Shown: positions 16,999 to 26,299, numbered from the stretch's first letter. The stretch: 64,000 nt of DNA from an uncultured Fretibacterium sp. (GCA_946186205.1 CAMHMH010000002.1:372001-436000); one strand, 5' to 3'. Numbers and translations are program-made. Notes: generated by a model not told the origin, from the letters alone.

Positions 16999-17913
16999 AT
17001 AAATACAGCGGACAATGTTAATGTTAACAGAAGCACAAAGAATACAGTCTTTCTTAATCTGTTCAGCATCCCTAAATACCAGCTGCAAATGATACAGGCA
17101 CTTCACCCGGAAATGACCGGCCTTAAAGAGGATGACATAAAACTTGTTACTCTTAATGCTGTTATCATGAACGGGCAGTATAATGATTTAGCTTTGATGG
17201 TGAAGGACAAGCTGATTATATTTGTCGAGGCTCAGTCAACATGGAGCATAAATATTCTTGTGAGGATTCTGCTTTATCTTTCTGCCACTTATCATGATTA
17301 TATTATCGGGAATAATCTCAATGTATACGGCTCAAAGAAAATGAATATCCCTGAGGCTGAGTTTTACGTCATATATACAGGCCGTCAGAAAATCGACAAG
17401 GATATAATTTCATTGAGGCAGGATTTCTGGAATGATCCCGACGCAAAACTTGATATTCTTGCGAGAGTCATAAATTCTGAGAATAAAAATGACATCATAG
17501 GACAGTATATAATCTTCACACACGTACTTGATGAACAAATAAAAATTCATGGCCGCAAAAGAATCGCCGCCGAGAATACTATACGCATATGCCAGGATAA
17601 TGATGTTCTGCGGGAATATTTAGAGGGTCTGAAAAAGGAGGTAATAACCACAATGATGCTGCTGTTCGATCAGGATTACGCAACAGAGATGTATGCCAGA
17701 GAACGCGAAGAGAAAGGCGAAAGGCGCGGCGAAAAGAGAGGCGAAAAAAAAGGCTCAATGGAAACCACAGTGAAAATGTGCCAGAGATTCGGAGCTTCTG
17801 TTGATGAGACTATCAAAATGCTTGCTGAAGATTTCGGACTCTCTGCTGAAAGAGCCGCTAAATATGTCAATAAGCACTGGAAAGAATCAACGCTCAAAAA
17901 GGAGGAAGATTAA
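16999..17913 (+). CDS. Rpn family PD-(D/E)XK nuclease / putative transposase, with non-canonical start
   Basis: About 304 residues. The N-terminal NRSTKNTVFLNLFS motif, YNDLALMVKDKLIIFVEAQSTW (active-site D...E-x-Q, the family's ExQ/K variant) and a charged, repetitive tail (EKGERRGEKRGEKKG) identify the Rpn/PDDEXK family. Rpn proteins are recombination-promoting nucleases, often multicopy. The first in-frame ATG is at 17089, but it lacks a ribosome site and would delete the conserved motif. AGGGAGG (16984-16990) is followed by ATC (16996) and ATA (16999), with a stop just before, so the gene appears to start at ATA or ATC. The call is firm, the start unusual. Confidence 0.8.
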   Translation: MNTADNVNVNRSTKNTVFLNLFSIPKYQLQMIQALHPEMTGLKEDDIKLVTLNAVIMNGQYNDLALMVKDKLIIFVEAQSTWSINILVRILLYLSATYHDYIIGNNLNVYGSKKMNIPEAEFYVIYTGRQKIDKDIISLRQDFWNDPDAKLDILARVINSENKNDIIGQYIIFTHVLDEQIKIHGRKRIAAENTIRICQDNDVLREYLEGLKKEVITTMMLLFDQDYATEMYAREREEKGERRGEKRGEKKGSMETTVKMCQRFGASVDETIKMLAEDFGLSAERAAKYVNKHWKESTLKKEED

Positions 17914-17927
17914 CCATATTCAACACA

Positions 17928-19187
17928 ATGAAAATTAACGGAGGCATACCCTTAAGCGGAACGGTCAAGACTCAGGGCGCGAAGAATGCTGCTCTTCCCG
18001 TCATGGCCGTATCGCTTCTGCTGAAAGGTGAGACTCTTACTCTCGATAACGTCCCCGATCTTTACGACATTCATACAATGATTGAGACTCTCGAGTCACT
18101 CGGCGTTGAAGCGGAAATAAAACGCGACTCGAAATCCTCGCAGGTAATCTTTCACACGCCTGACGAACTCAAGTACGAAGTCTCAGAAACTTTAGCACGC
18201 AAAATGAGAGCGTCATCACTCGTCTTAGGCCCTCTTCTTGCGAACTGCGGAAAAGTCTCGCTGCCCCTTCCCGGAGGATGCTCAATCGGTAGCAGGCCCA
18301 TCGATTTGCACCTCAAAGGACTCAAGCAAATGGGAGCGGACATTGAGATTCAAAACGGAGTCGTTCATGCAAGCGTCAAAGGAAGACTCAGAGGCCGGAG
18401 AATATATCTTGATTTCCCCTCAGTAGGAGCGACAGAGAATCTCATGATGGCGGCTTCTCTCGCTCAGGGTGAAACGATAATTGAGAATGTAGCGCGCGAA
18501 CCCGAAATCGATAACCTTGCGGCGGTCTTACGTTGCGTAGGTGTTACTGTCGAGTCAGAAGGCGCGGGAGGAGTCCGAATCATCGGAATTGACCGGGCTC
18601 ACTCAGGACGTGAACGAGTCATCCCGGACCGAATCGAAGCATGCACGTACATTCTTGCGGGCGTAATGACTAACGGACATATTAAGGTTGAAGATTTAGT
18701 TCCGTCTCATATTGACGCGATACTGGCGAAACTTGAGGAGGCCGGAGCAAAATTTTCCGTCAAGAAAAGCACCGTTGAGATTTTCCCGTCAAAGAAAAAA
18801 CTTCATCCCATCACCGTAAAGACTATGCCTTATCCCGGCTTCCCTACAGACTCACAGCCTCAGATGGCAGCAGCGTTATCAGTCGCAAAAGGAGTCAGCA
18901 CGATTGAAGAGAGCGTGTTTCAGGCAAGGTTCTTATACGCTCAGGAGCTTAACAGGATGGGAGCAGACATTCAGATTTCGAGGGACGTTGCTATTATCCG
19001 CGGGGTTGACAAGTTGCAGGGAGCAGGCGTTAAGGCTACGGATTTGCGTGCGGGTGCGGCGTTAATTATCGCGGGTCTTTCTGCTGAAGGTGAGACGAGA
19101 GTCGACGATATGATTCACGTTTGGCGGGGCTATGAAGCGATTGACGAGAAATTACGCGGACTAGGTGCAAGGGTTGAACTTGTCTGA
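17928..19187 (+). CDS. murA: UDP-N-acetylglucosamine 1-carboxyvinyltransferase
   Basis: The 419-residue enzyme adds enolpyruvate from PEP to UDP-GlcNAc, the first committed step of peptidoglycan synthesis. GAKNAALPV with the catalytic Lys lies near residue 20; Cys118 lies in GGCSIGSRP, so the fosfomycin-sensitive form is present. ERVIPDRIEA and FPTDSQPQMAA are also seen. The ATG at 17928 is 22 nt from GGAGG; an in-frame ATA at 17916 is 10 nt away and could be the true start, adding IFNT. It follows the Rpn gene closely and overlaps the next gene. Confidence 0.93.
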   Translation: MKINGGIPLSGTVKTQGAKNAALPVMAVSLLLKGETLTLDNVPDLYDIHTMIETLESLGVEAEIKRDSKSSQVIFHTPDELKYEVSETLARKMRASSLVLGPLLANCGKVSLPLPGGCSIGSRPIDLHLKGLKQMGADIEIQNGVVHASVKGRLRGRRIYLDFPSVGATENLMMAASLAQGETIIENVAREPEIDNLAAVLRCVGVTVESEGAGGVRIIGIDRAHSGRERVIPDRIEACTYILAGVMTNGHIKVEDLVPSHIDAILAKLEEAGAKFSVKKSTVEIFPSKKKLHPITVKTMPYPGFPTDSQPQMAAALSVAKGVSTIEESVFQARFLYAQELNRMGADIQISRDVAIIRGVDKLQGAGVKATDLRAGAALIIAGLSAEGETRVDDMIHVWRGYEAIDEKLRGLGARVELV

Positions 19188-19995
19188 GATCGATGTTACA
19201 GCGTTCGTAGGGCCGGCAGGAACTGGGAAAAGCCACCGTGCCACTATGGTAGCCCGTCAGAATGGCATTGATGTTATCATTGATGACGGACTCGTTATTT
19301 CACGCGGGAGAATACTCGCAGGACGCAGCGCAAAATCTGAGATTAACAGGTTACGTGCAATCAAGCGCGCAATCTTTGAGTATCAGGAACACCGCGACGA
19401 AGTAGCAAATTACCTCGCGAAAAATCCCCCGTCAAAAATTATGATTCTCGCAACTTCTGATGACATGGCCGCAAAAATCGCAGCAAGACTCGGACTCAAT
19501 CCCCCGTCAAAAACCATACGCATATCGGACGTTTCGACACCGGAAGAAATAGAGTCAGCGTTACGCGAGCGCAGGGAGAAGAAACAGCACGTAGTTCCGG
19601 CGGCAAAAGCTCAAATTCAGCAGAATTTCGCGGGGAAATTAGTCAGCCAGATCCGCAGCTTCTTCAAAGGAAGGGACAAAGACGAATCACGAAACACAAT
19701 CGTGCGACCCCTCTTCAGTTTCAACGGCAAAGTAACAATCGATACAGACGCAATACTTCAGATGTGCAGGAAACTTCTTGAGCTTCGCGACCACGTCAGG
19801 AAGATTCGCGGCATTGACATTGAGACTGACGAGGACAAAATCTCACTGAGCGTTGAGATAGATTTGAATCTTTCGGGAAGGAGTGCTTTATCAATCGCAA
19901 AAACTTTACAGCGCAAATTACGAATGGGACTGAGCTATTTCACAGGAATGGAAATCAGGCAGGTTAATATCAGAGTAAACGAGATATTTTTATGA
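19180..19995 (+). CDS. P-loop protein with Asp23-like C-terminal domain, function unknown
   Basis: About 271 residues. A Walker A loop GPAGTGKSHRA lies near residue 12 and IIDDGLVI follows. The middle (about 120-165) is a charged linker. The last about 95 residues look like the Asp23/Gls24 alkaline-shock fold: NGKVTIDTDAI, then alternating strands and helices ending TGMEIRQVNIRVNEIFL. No named family is recognised, so this pairing of domains is reported as seen. TTG 19180 is chosen because AAGGG lies 6 nt upstream and it overlaps the murA stop; GTG 19165 and TTG 19174 are alternatives. It overlaps the glycosylase gene by ATGA. Confidence 0.65.
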   Translation: MSEIDVTAFVGPAGTGKSHRATMVARQNGIDVIIDDGLVISRGRILAGRSAKSEINRLRAIKRAIFEYQEHRDEVANYLAKNPPSKIMILATSDDMAAKIAARLGLNPPSKTIRISDVSTPEEIESALRERREKKQHVVPAAKAQIQQNFAGKLVSQIRSFFKGRDKDESRNTIVRPLFSFNGKVTIDTDAILQMCRKLLELRDHVRKIRGIDIETDEDKISLSVEIDLNLSGRSALSIAKTLQRKLRMGLSYFTGMEIRQVNIRVNEIFL

Positions 19996-20588
19996 CAATG
20001 GACATTAATACAGCATGGGAAGAACTGAAGCAAAAAGTTAATGACTGCCGTAAATGCGGCTTGTGTGAGAAAAGGCATAATACAGTTTTCGGTGAAGGCC
20101 CTGAAGAGAATTGCAGGGTTGTCATTGTCGGTGAAGGCCCGGGAGCTGATGAAGATGCTACAGGCAAGCCCTTTGTCGGTAAAGCAGGTATGCTGCTCAC
20201 GAGCATTCTTGAAAACGGAGGCAAAATTTCACGCGATACCCTTTACATTACGAACGTCGTAAAATGCCGCCCCCCTGACAATAGAAATCCTACGCGCGAA
20301 GAAGCAGCAGCATGCAATGAATTTCTTGAAGCACAATTAGCACTCCTTCACCCGGATATAGTTGTTACTCTCGGCAATGTCCCGACACAATGGCTTCTCA
20401 AAACTACGCAGGGCATTACGGGCTTGCGGGGTCAATGGATCGACTGGCGCGGGATAAAATTATTCCCTATGTTTCACCCAAGCTACCTTCTCAGAAATGA
20501 CTCGCGCTATAAAGGAAGCCCGAAAGATTTAACGTGGGATGACGTAAGAGCATTGAAGGCACGAATCGACAGCCTGCAAAACTCATGA
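19992..20588 (+). CDS. Uracil-DNA glycosylase, family 4 ([4Fe-4S])
   Basis: The 198-residue enzyme removes uracil from DNA in base-excision repair. It has the family 4 iron-sulfur cysteines (CRKCGLC near residue 14, a Cys in VVKCRPP and one in CNEF), the active-site GEGPGADEDATGKPFVGKAG and the C-terminal MFHPSYLLRN. Length is usual. The ATG overlaps the previous stop (ATGA). Confidence 0.92.
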   Translation: MTMDINTAWEELKQKVNDCRKCGLCEKRHNTVFGEGPEENCRVVIVGEGPGADEDATGKPFVGKAGMLLTSILENGGKISRDTLYITNVVKCRPPDNRNPTREEAAACNEFLEAQLALLHPDIVVTLGNVPTQWLLKTTQGITGLRGQWIDWRGIKLFPMFHPSYLLRNDSRYKGSPKDLTWDDVRALKARIDSLQNS

Positions 20589-20615
20589 CACATTCACAAA
20601 AAGGAGCTGGCACAA

Positions 20616-21317
20616 ATGACAGAAGAAAAGAAAATCCCAACACACTTAGCAATCATTCTTGACGGCAACGGACGATGGGCGAAAAGCAGAAACCTTCCGC
20701 GCCTCATGGGACACAGGGCAGGACTCAGACGCTTTGAAGAAATGGTGAGGCTCGTTAAACGCGAGGGCATAAAATATTTCTCGGTCTACGCATTCTCGAC
20801 TGAGAACTGGAACCGGCCTGCTATGGAAGTCAAAGGGCTTATGAGTCTTTTCGGGTATTACCTCCGTCGCAAGGTCGAGGAAGTCAAAGCTGAAGGAACA
20901 AGAATACGTTTCTGCGGGAGGAAGGACAGAATCCCGGAAGAAATTCTGCGTCTCATGCAGTGGGCGGAAGATTACACGAAGGACGAGAAATTACTTGATG
21001 TTATTGTCTGCTTGAATTACGGCGGACGCGCTGAGATTCTCGACGCTGTGAACTCCCTCATTGCCTCAAAGCCTGAACTCCCCGTAACAGAAGAAGACCT
21101 CAGAAAATATTTCTACCTTCCCGATGTCCCTGACCCGGATTTGATCATACGCACAAGCGGTGAATTACGCCTCAGCAATTTTTGGTTATGGGAGAGCGCA
21201 TACAGCGAGTATTACTTCACGAATATACACTGGCCGGATTTCGGAGAAGAGGAACTCAAGAAGGCACTATCAGATTACGCAGGGAGGGACAGACGTTATG
21301 GCGGGCTTAAGAAATGA
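20616..21317 (+). CDS. uppS: Isoprenyl transferase (undecaprenyl diphosphate synthase-like)
   Basis: The 233-residue cytoplasmic enzyme chains isopentenyl diphosphate onto farnesyl diphosphate to make the undecaprenyl carrier for wall and surface polymers. Visible are LDGNGRWAK near residue 16 with the catalytic Asp, RLMGHRAG, FSTENWNRP and RTSGELRLSNF. AAAGGAG lies 11 nt before the ATG. It overlaps cdsA by 20 nt. uppS-cdsA-dxr is a common gene order. Confidence 0.94.
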   Translation: MTEEKKIPTHLAIILDGNGRWAKSRNLPRLMGHRAGLRRFEEMVRLVKREGIKYFSVYAFSTENWNRPAMEVKGLMSLFGYYLRRKVEEVKAEGTRIRFCGRKDRIPEEILRLMQWAEDYTKDEKLLDVIVCLNYGGRAEILDAVNSLIASKPELPVTEEDLRKYFYLPDVPDPDLIIRTSGELRLSNFWLWESAYSEYYFTNIHWPDFGEEELKKALSDYAGRDRRYGGLKK

Positions 21318-22128
21318 CAGAGAATTACGCCTGAGAACGTTAAGCAGTGTCGGAATCGTCGTAGTGATTCTCTGGGGAATAAGCGAGGGCGGTTATATCT
21401 GGACAATCATCGCCGGGATTATCGCGCTTCTTTCGCTCGGAGAATATTACAGGCTCGTTGCAAAACACAAAGGCACAAGAATTTCCCCGGGCATAGGCTA
21501 CATATTCTCAATAATTTTCATGATGGCTGCAATCCGTGAGAACCCTCAGCCCATTGTGCTGGGAATGATTCTAGCGTTGTGCGTCTGCGCTGTCTTTGTC
21601 GTTGAGGTCTTCAGGAGGCAGATGACAGCGGGAACAAGTTACGCCGTATCAAATGCGGGGGCTGTAGTTTCAGGAGTGCTTTATATCGTTGTCCCTTGGA
21701 CGTGCATGGTCATGCTGAGAAGTTACGCATTCGGCAAACAGCTTCTCAATATGCTATTCTTGTGTACTTGGGCTTGTGATGTCGGAGCTTATATCGGCGG
21801 GAAGATGTTCGGGACTGTGAAACTTTGCGAGCATGTCAGCCCGGGAAAAACTGTTCAGGGATTCATCGCAGGGATCATAGGCAGTCTCATCGTGAACGCA
21901 ATCGCAATATACTTCTTCAGCCTTCCTGCTTACCCGTTAATCTTCATCGGATTCATCTGCGGGATTTTCGGCCAGATCGGAGACCTTGCAGAGTCGTTAA
22001 TCAAGCGCGAGGCGGGCGAAAAAGATTCGGGCAGTCTTATTCCTGGACACGGAGGAATGCTTGACCGTTTCGACAGCATTTTGTTCAACGGACTCTTAAC
22101 GTATCTTTTACTGAGGGTGATACTGTGA
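21298..22128 (+). CDS. cdsA: Phosphatidate cytidylyltransferase
   Basis: The 276-residue, strongly hydrophobic protein activates phosphatidate with CTP to CDP-diacylglycerol for phospholipid synthesis. The signature KDSGSLIPGHGGMLDRFDS lies near the C-terminus, preceded by GDLAESLIKREAG. The ATG at 21298 is chosen because AGGGAGGG lies 9 nt upstream and the family start fits; an earlier ATG at 21160 would overlap uppS by over 150 nt. Its end overlaps dxr by GTGA. Confidence 0.92.
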   Translation: MAGLRNDRELRLRTLSSVGIVVVILWGISEGGYIWTIIAGIIALLSLGEYYRLVAKHKGTRISPGIGYIFSIIFMMAAIRENPQPIVLGMILALCVCAVFVVEVFRRQMTAGTSYAVSNAGAVVSGVLYIVVPWTCMVMLRSYAFGKQLLNMLFLCTWACDVGAYIGGKMFGTVKLCEHVSPGKTVQGFIAGIIGSLIVNAIAIYFFSLPAYPLIFIGFICGIFGQIGDLAESLIKREAGEKDSGSLIPGHGGMLDRFDSILFNGLLTYLLLRVIL

Positions 22129-23216
22129 TTAACGTCGGTGTTATCGGCGCAACCGGCAGCGTCGGAAGCTCTGTAATGTCGGTGTGCGAGTCGTGGCCGG
22201 ACAAAATTTCCGTCAAAGCTCTTGCAGCTAACAAGCGTTCGGAAAAATTATTGCAGCTCGCGAAAAGATTCAGCGTCAGCAAAATTTATCCCTATGAAGA
22301 AACCGGGCAGGAAGGACTAGAATCATTAGCCCTTGACCCGGATATAGATCACGTAGTCTTTGCGTCGTCAGGAACAGCGGCGATTAAGGCTCTATGTTCC
22401 GCGCTCAAAGCAGGAAAGACTGTATCACTTGCCAACAAAGAAAGCATAGTTGTCGCGGGAAAATGGGTTATGCCCCTCGTGAAACATCATGACCAGCTCA
22501 GGCCGTTAGACAGCGAGCACAATGCAATATGGCAGTGCCTTCACGGTGAGGATAAAAATTTTGTGCGGAAAATTTATCTCACAGCTTCGGGCGGGCCTTT
22601 CAGGAAATTTTCACAGGAAGAACTGAAGACTGTTACGCCGGAGATGGCTTTGCGTCATCCAGTGTGGGACATGGGAGCGAAAATCACAATCGACAGCGCG
22701 ACACTCATGAACAAGGGAATAGAACTGATTGAGGCGATGTACCTTTTCGGGCTTGATGAGTCGAAAGTTGACGCTCTTGTTTCGCCGGGGTCATTCGTTC
22801 ACGGGCTTGTTGAGTTTGAAGACGGAAGCGTGAAGATGTTAGCCGCAGAACCTGACATGAAACTTCCGGCGGGGTCGTGCTTGTTCTGGCCTGAAAGATT
22901 TTTCCCGTCAGAAAGTTTCAAGCGTCCCGGTTTCGTCCGTGATGTGAGATTCGAGTCTATAGATGCTGAAAGATTCCCGGCCATCAGAATCGCCCGCGAA
23001 TGTATGAGGCTTAAAGGCGCGTACCCTGCTGTTCTTGTGGGAGCTGATGAAGTAGCTGTTGACTTGTTCATGAGGAAGCGAATAGGTTTCACACAGATTG
23101 CCGGGCTTATCGAAAAAGTTTTAGAGTCTCGTAACTGGACTGAACCCGCTAGTCTTGATGAAGGTATTGCGCTTGTTGATGAAGGACGGCGCGAGGCTCT
23201 GAGGATTGCAGGATAA
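22125..23216 (+). CDS. dxr: 1-deoxy-D-xylulose 5-phosphate reductoisomerase
   Basis: The 363-residue enzyme makes MEP, the first committed step of the non-mevalonate isoprenoid pathway that feeds uppS. GATGSVGSS is the NADPH loop, ANKESIVVAG and DSEHNAIWQ carry metal ligands, ASGGPFR and SATLMNKGIELIEA follow. GTG start overlapping the cdsA stop. The rseP gene that often follows is absent; a terminator comes next. Confidence 0.95.
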   Translation: MINVGVIGATGSVGSSVMSVCESWPDKISVKALAANKRSEKLLQLAKRFSVSKIYPYEETGQEGLESLALDPDIDHVVFASSGTAAIKALCSALKAGKTVSLANKESIVVAGKWVMPLVKHHDQLRPLDSEHNAIWQCLHGEDKNFVRKIYLTASGGPFRKFSQEELKTVTPEMALRHPVWDMGAKITIDSATLMNKGIELIEAMYLFGLDESKVDALVSPGSFVHGLVEFEDGSVKMLAAEPDMKLPAGSCLFWPERFFPSESFKRPGFVRDVRFESIDAERFPAIRIARECMRLKGAYPAVLVGADEVAVDLFMRKRIGFTQIAGLIEKVLESRNWTEPASLDEGIALVDEGRREALRIAG

Positions 23217-23222
23217 ATATTT

Positions 23223-23259
23223 TCCCTCTCGGTTTCAAAGCTGGGAGGGATTTTTTTTT
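23223..23259 (+). terminator. Rho-independent terminator after dxr
   Basis: TCCCTC (23223-23228) pairs with GAGGGA (23245-23250), followed by nine T. The recN stop codon lies in the loop, so the hairpin is embedded in the end of the convergent recN gene. Confidence 0.75.
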
Positions 23260-24839
23260 GCCTCGTCTAATAATATTCGCGCGTGTTCTTGTGCCTCCGT
23301 CATGTCAGGCGAACCCGACAGCATCCGCGCAATTTCTTTCACTCTGTCATTGCCCGTTATTGTCTTCATGGCCGACTCATTTCCGACTCTCTGTATCAGT
23401 ATGTGCGAGTCCCCTAATGCCGCTATGCTCGCCTCATGCGTAACAAGAATCACCTGGCACTTTCGGGATAACTTCTTCAGCTGCAATCCCGACAGCACCG
23501 CAGCCCTTCCGCCAAGCCCCGCTTCTACCTCGTCAAAAATTATCGTCGGAGGCAGCCACTCTTCTGGAAGCGACAATTGCAACGCAAGAAGCAAACGGCT
23601 CAATTCTCCCCCGGAAGCTATCTTCTCGACTCTTCCTGAACGAGTCCCGTCAGTCAAAACAAATTCGGCTGAGTCTGCTCCGTCCCGGCGTAATTTCGTG
23701 AGTCCCGCAAAATTTATGCTGAAGGTTATTCCGTTCATGGCAAGCTCAGAAAGAACAGCATTAACCCGGCCCGCTAAAATTTCTCCGGCCTCATGACGCG
23801 CGCGCCGTATCTCCATCGCAAGAGCATTAGCCCTCTTCTTTTCGTCAAGTGAACGCGCTGACAGCTCCTCAAGATCGTTATAGCTTTTCTCTAGCCATTC
23901 AAGATTGGTATATATCTCATCGCAATACGGAAGCAATTCCTGCTCATCGTGAATATTTGAGAGCCTCTTTAACCGTCTCAATGCTCCAAGACGCGACTCT
24001 GTCTCTTCAAGCATGGCCGAGTCATCTGAGTCATTACCGATTTCACCCGCAAGACCTTTCAGCGATGAGTACAGCAAGCCGAATGTCATCCTCACTTCGT
24101 CAGCTTCATCTTCACCCATGAAATCATAGATTGCCTCAAAGCATGACTCTGTCTGTGCGATTAATCCCTTCTCTGACAAGCCCCCTGTAAGTGTGTCGAG
24201 GCTTTCACGCGCTCTTGTTCTTGCTGCGATTCGGTGGGTTATGTCTGCGAGTTCGTTTGCGAGTCTCATTTCGAGTCCGGGTTCAGGCTTTGCGGTTTTG
24301 ACGAGGGAAAATATTTCGCGAGCGTTTGAGTATTTCCGCTCTATTTCGGCGCGGCGTTTCTTTATGTCTCGTAACTGCCGTGTGCTTGAGCTGGCTTTGT
24401 CGTAAATCTCACGGAATGAGTCAAAAATTTCTGTCCTCACTTTTACGGGCAGACATGAGTCAATCATCGCTAACTGTCTTGAAGGGTCTAACAGCTCCAT
24501 TTGCGCGAACTGACTCTGAATCCTCACGAGGCTGTTCACTCTTTCAGCGCATTCATTGAGACCGACATTAACGCCGTCAATTTTCGCCCGTGATCGTCCT
24601 GTGCTGAGTATATCGCGCGTTATCGTGAGTCCGTCAAAAACAGCGTCAACATTTCCCCGCGACTCTCCCGCACGTATATATTTCACTCCGCCACGACTCC
24701 CCGTCAGCAATTCGAGTGAACGCACTACGCTTGACTTTCCCGCGCCTGACTCGCCTGTTATTACGTTAAGGCCGTCTGTGAATGACAGTTCAGCATCACG
24801 AATCCCGCCTATGTTGTGAATAATTACTCGCTGAAGCAC
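23235..24839 (-). CDS. recN: DNA repair protein RecN
   Basis: The 534-residue SMC-like ATPase acts in double-strand break repair. The Walker A loop GESGAGKSSVVRS lies near residue 30, followed by a long coiled-coil middle (about 150-370). ASGGELSRLLLAL is the ABC signature near 415 and IFDEVEAGLGGRAA the Walker B, followed by VTHEASIAALGD. Length is close to normal. GTG start overlapping the nadK stop by 1 nt (TAGTG). It is the last gene of dcd-nadK-recN, an order in which nadK-recN pairing is common. Confidence 0.93.
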   Translation of the reverse strand: MLQRVIIHNIGGIRDAELSFTDGLNVITGESGAGKSSVVRSLELLTGSRGGVKYIRAGESRGNVDAVFDGLTITRDILSTGRSRAKIDGVNVGLNECAERVNSLVRIQSQFAQMELLDPSRQLAMIDSCLPVKVRTEIFDSFREIYDKASSSTRQLRDIKKRRAEIERKYSNAREIFSLVKTAKPEPGLEMRLANELADITHRIAARTRARESLDTLTGGLSEKGLIAQTESCFEAIYDFMGEDEADEVRMTFGLLYSSLKGLAGEIGNDSDDSAMLEETESRLGALRRLKRLSNIHDEQELLPYCDEIYTNLEWLEKSYNDLEELSARSLDEKKRANALAMEIRRARHEAGEILAGRVNAVLSELAMNGITFSINFAGLTKLRRDGADSAEFVLTDGTRSGRVEKIASGGELSRLLLALQLSLPEEWLPPTIIFDEVEAGLGGRAAVLSGLQLKKLSRKCQVILVTHEASIAALGDSHILIQRVGNESAMKTITGNDRVKEIARMLSGSPDMTEAQEHARILLDEAKKNPSQL

Positions 24840-25699
24840 TATCTGAACGCCTGCCCCCAGCCTAATTTTTCGCGCACTATGTCGAGGAAGCTCCGCCCCG
24901 GCAAGTTCACCGTGCGAATCTTCTTTGACCGCGATAATGTTATGTCTATCTTGTCGCCCGGAAGTACTTCATACGCTAACTGCCCGTCCTGAGTCAAAAG
25001 TATGTCCCGTGATGAGCCTTTCGGGATTAGTGATATGCAGTCATCCTCAGAAGCTATCAGCGGTCTTGCGTAAAGAGTGTGAGCGCACAAGGGAGCGAGA
25101 ATCATTGCGTTCATTTCGGGGGGAATCACCGGGCCTCCCGCTGAAAGTGCGTATGCCGTTGAGCCTGTAGCGGTTGAAACTATTGCTCCGTCGGCGGGCA
25201 TCTCACAGAAAAATTTGCCGTTGAAGAGTATCTCTATCCTCAATAGCCGGGCTATTGCGTTCGTGGTCAGCACTATGTCATTGAGAGCGTATATTCTGTG
25301 AAGGTCTGAGCCGTCATGATAGAGTATGCACTTCAGGACTCGCCGTTCAAGAACCGTAAAGTTGTCGCAAAGTATATTGTGCAAATCATTCTCGCATTCG
25401 TCAGGGCGACTCGATGCTAAGAAGCCTAAATGACCCATGTTTATCCCGTGAAGTATTATCTCAGTACCCATTATGTAGCGCGCGGCTCGCAGGAACGTTC
25501 CATCACCGCCGATCACTACAGCAAGCTCAACTGTCTTCAGCCATTGCTCATCGTCAAGTCCCGCTGTTGTGAGTACGCTGGCTTCATGATGAGGCAAAAG
25601 AAAAGGGCAGCCGTTATCTTTTCCCCACTGCAATAATTTTCCGGCCATGCTTACGGCTTCGGGCTTGCGCAAGTTTACTATCATTCCCAAATTCTTCAC
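24839..25699 (-). CDS. nadK: NAD kinase
   Basis: The 286-residue cytoplasmic enzyme phosphorylates NAD to NADP. GGDGTFLRAAR near residue 70 holds the catalytic GGDG, GHLGFLAS follows, and TGSTAYALSAGGPVIPP is the second nucleotide motif. GTG start with AAGGAG 9 nt upstream. It lies 29 nt after dcd in the same direction. Confidence 0.94.
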   Translation of the reverse strand: MKNLGMIVNLRKPEAVSMAGKLLQWGKDNGCPFLLPHHEASVLTTAGLDDEQWLKTVELAVVIGGDGTFLRAARYIMGTEIILHGINMGHLGFLASSRPDECENDLHNILCDNFTVLERRVLKCILYHDGSDLHRIYALNDIVLTTNAIARLLRIEILFNGKFFCEMPADGAIVSTATGSTAYALSAGGPVIPPEMNAMILAPLCAHTLYARPLIASEDDCISLIPKGSSRDILLTQDGQLAYEVLPGDKIDITLSRSKKIRTVNLPGRSFLDIVREKLGWGQAFR

Positions 25700-25728
25700 G
25701 GGTCATTCTCCTTTTGAGTGAGTGATTA

Positions 25729-26250
25729 TTATATCTCAAACTCCTTGTATAACATGCTCGACTGAATCCCCGTATTGTTTTGGTATTTCCCCTTCTCGTA
25801 TCGTTCGTAAGGCTTCGTGATTGTGTGATAATAAATCTGCGCTATCTGTACTCCCGCGTAAATCCTCACAGGCTGTACGCAGAATAATTCAAGCGTCCAA
25901 TACCCCGCGAACCCAACATCACCGAATCCCGCCGTAACATGTATGCAGATTCCCAAACGCCCGACTGATGACCGCCCTTCAAGCATCGGGATGTATCCTT
26001 CTGTCTTTGTGTACTCGGCTGTTCGTCCCAAGTACAATTTACCCGGCCTCAATACGAATCCTTCAGGGGGGATTAATATTTTCTCGGACGGGTTGTCTTT
26101 CCTCATGTCTAACTCCTCGTGAGTGTACACTAATAACTCATCATGAAGCGACAAGTTATAGCTGTTGGGATTCAAACGTGAGTCGTCGAACGGGTCTATA
26201 ATAATCTCATGGCCGATGTGATTCCTGATCTCTAATCCTGAAAGTATCAC
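25729..26250 (-). CDS. dcd: dCTP deaminase
   Basis: The 173-residue trimer-forming enzyme deaminates dCTP to dUTP for thymidylate synthesis. RLNPNSYNLSL, the catalytic-region EGRSSVGRLGI and HVTAGFGDVGFAGYWTLE identify it. GTG start with AAGGAG 11 nt upstream. First gene of the dcd-nadK-recN group and divergent from the EamA transporter. Confidence 0.93.
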   Translation of the reverse strand: MILSGLEIRNHIGHEIIIDPFDDSRLNPNSYNLSLHDELLVYTHEELDMRKDNPSEKILIPPEGFVLRPGKLYLGRTAEYTKTEGYIPMLEGRSSVGRLGICIHVTAGFGDVGFAGYWTLELFCVQPVRIYAGVQIAQIYYHTITKPYERYEKGKYQNNTGIQSSMLYKEFEI

Positions 26251-26286
26251 GTCAAAATTTCTCCTTCAATCTGAATGCGCCTATAG

Positions 26287-26292
26287 TATAAT
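26287..26292 (+). promoter_or_regulatory. -10 element close to the start codon (leaderless candidate)
   Basis: A perfect TATAAT ends 7 nt before the ATG at 26300, and no Shine-Dalgarno is seen. The transcript would begin at or next to the ATG. The -35 position has no clear match. Confidence 0.5.
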
Positions 26293-26299
26293 CCAACTC

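Noticed and set aside
17015..17092. Short reading starting at ATG 17015 as the start of the Rpn gene
   Set aside because: It is in another frame and stops after about 25 codons; the conserved motif is in the frame that starts at ATA/ATC.
21160..21297. Extended N-terminus for CdsA
   Set aside because: It would lie wholly inside uppS, while the ATG at 21298 has a good ribosome site.
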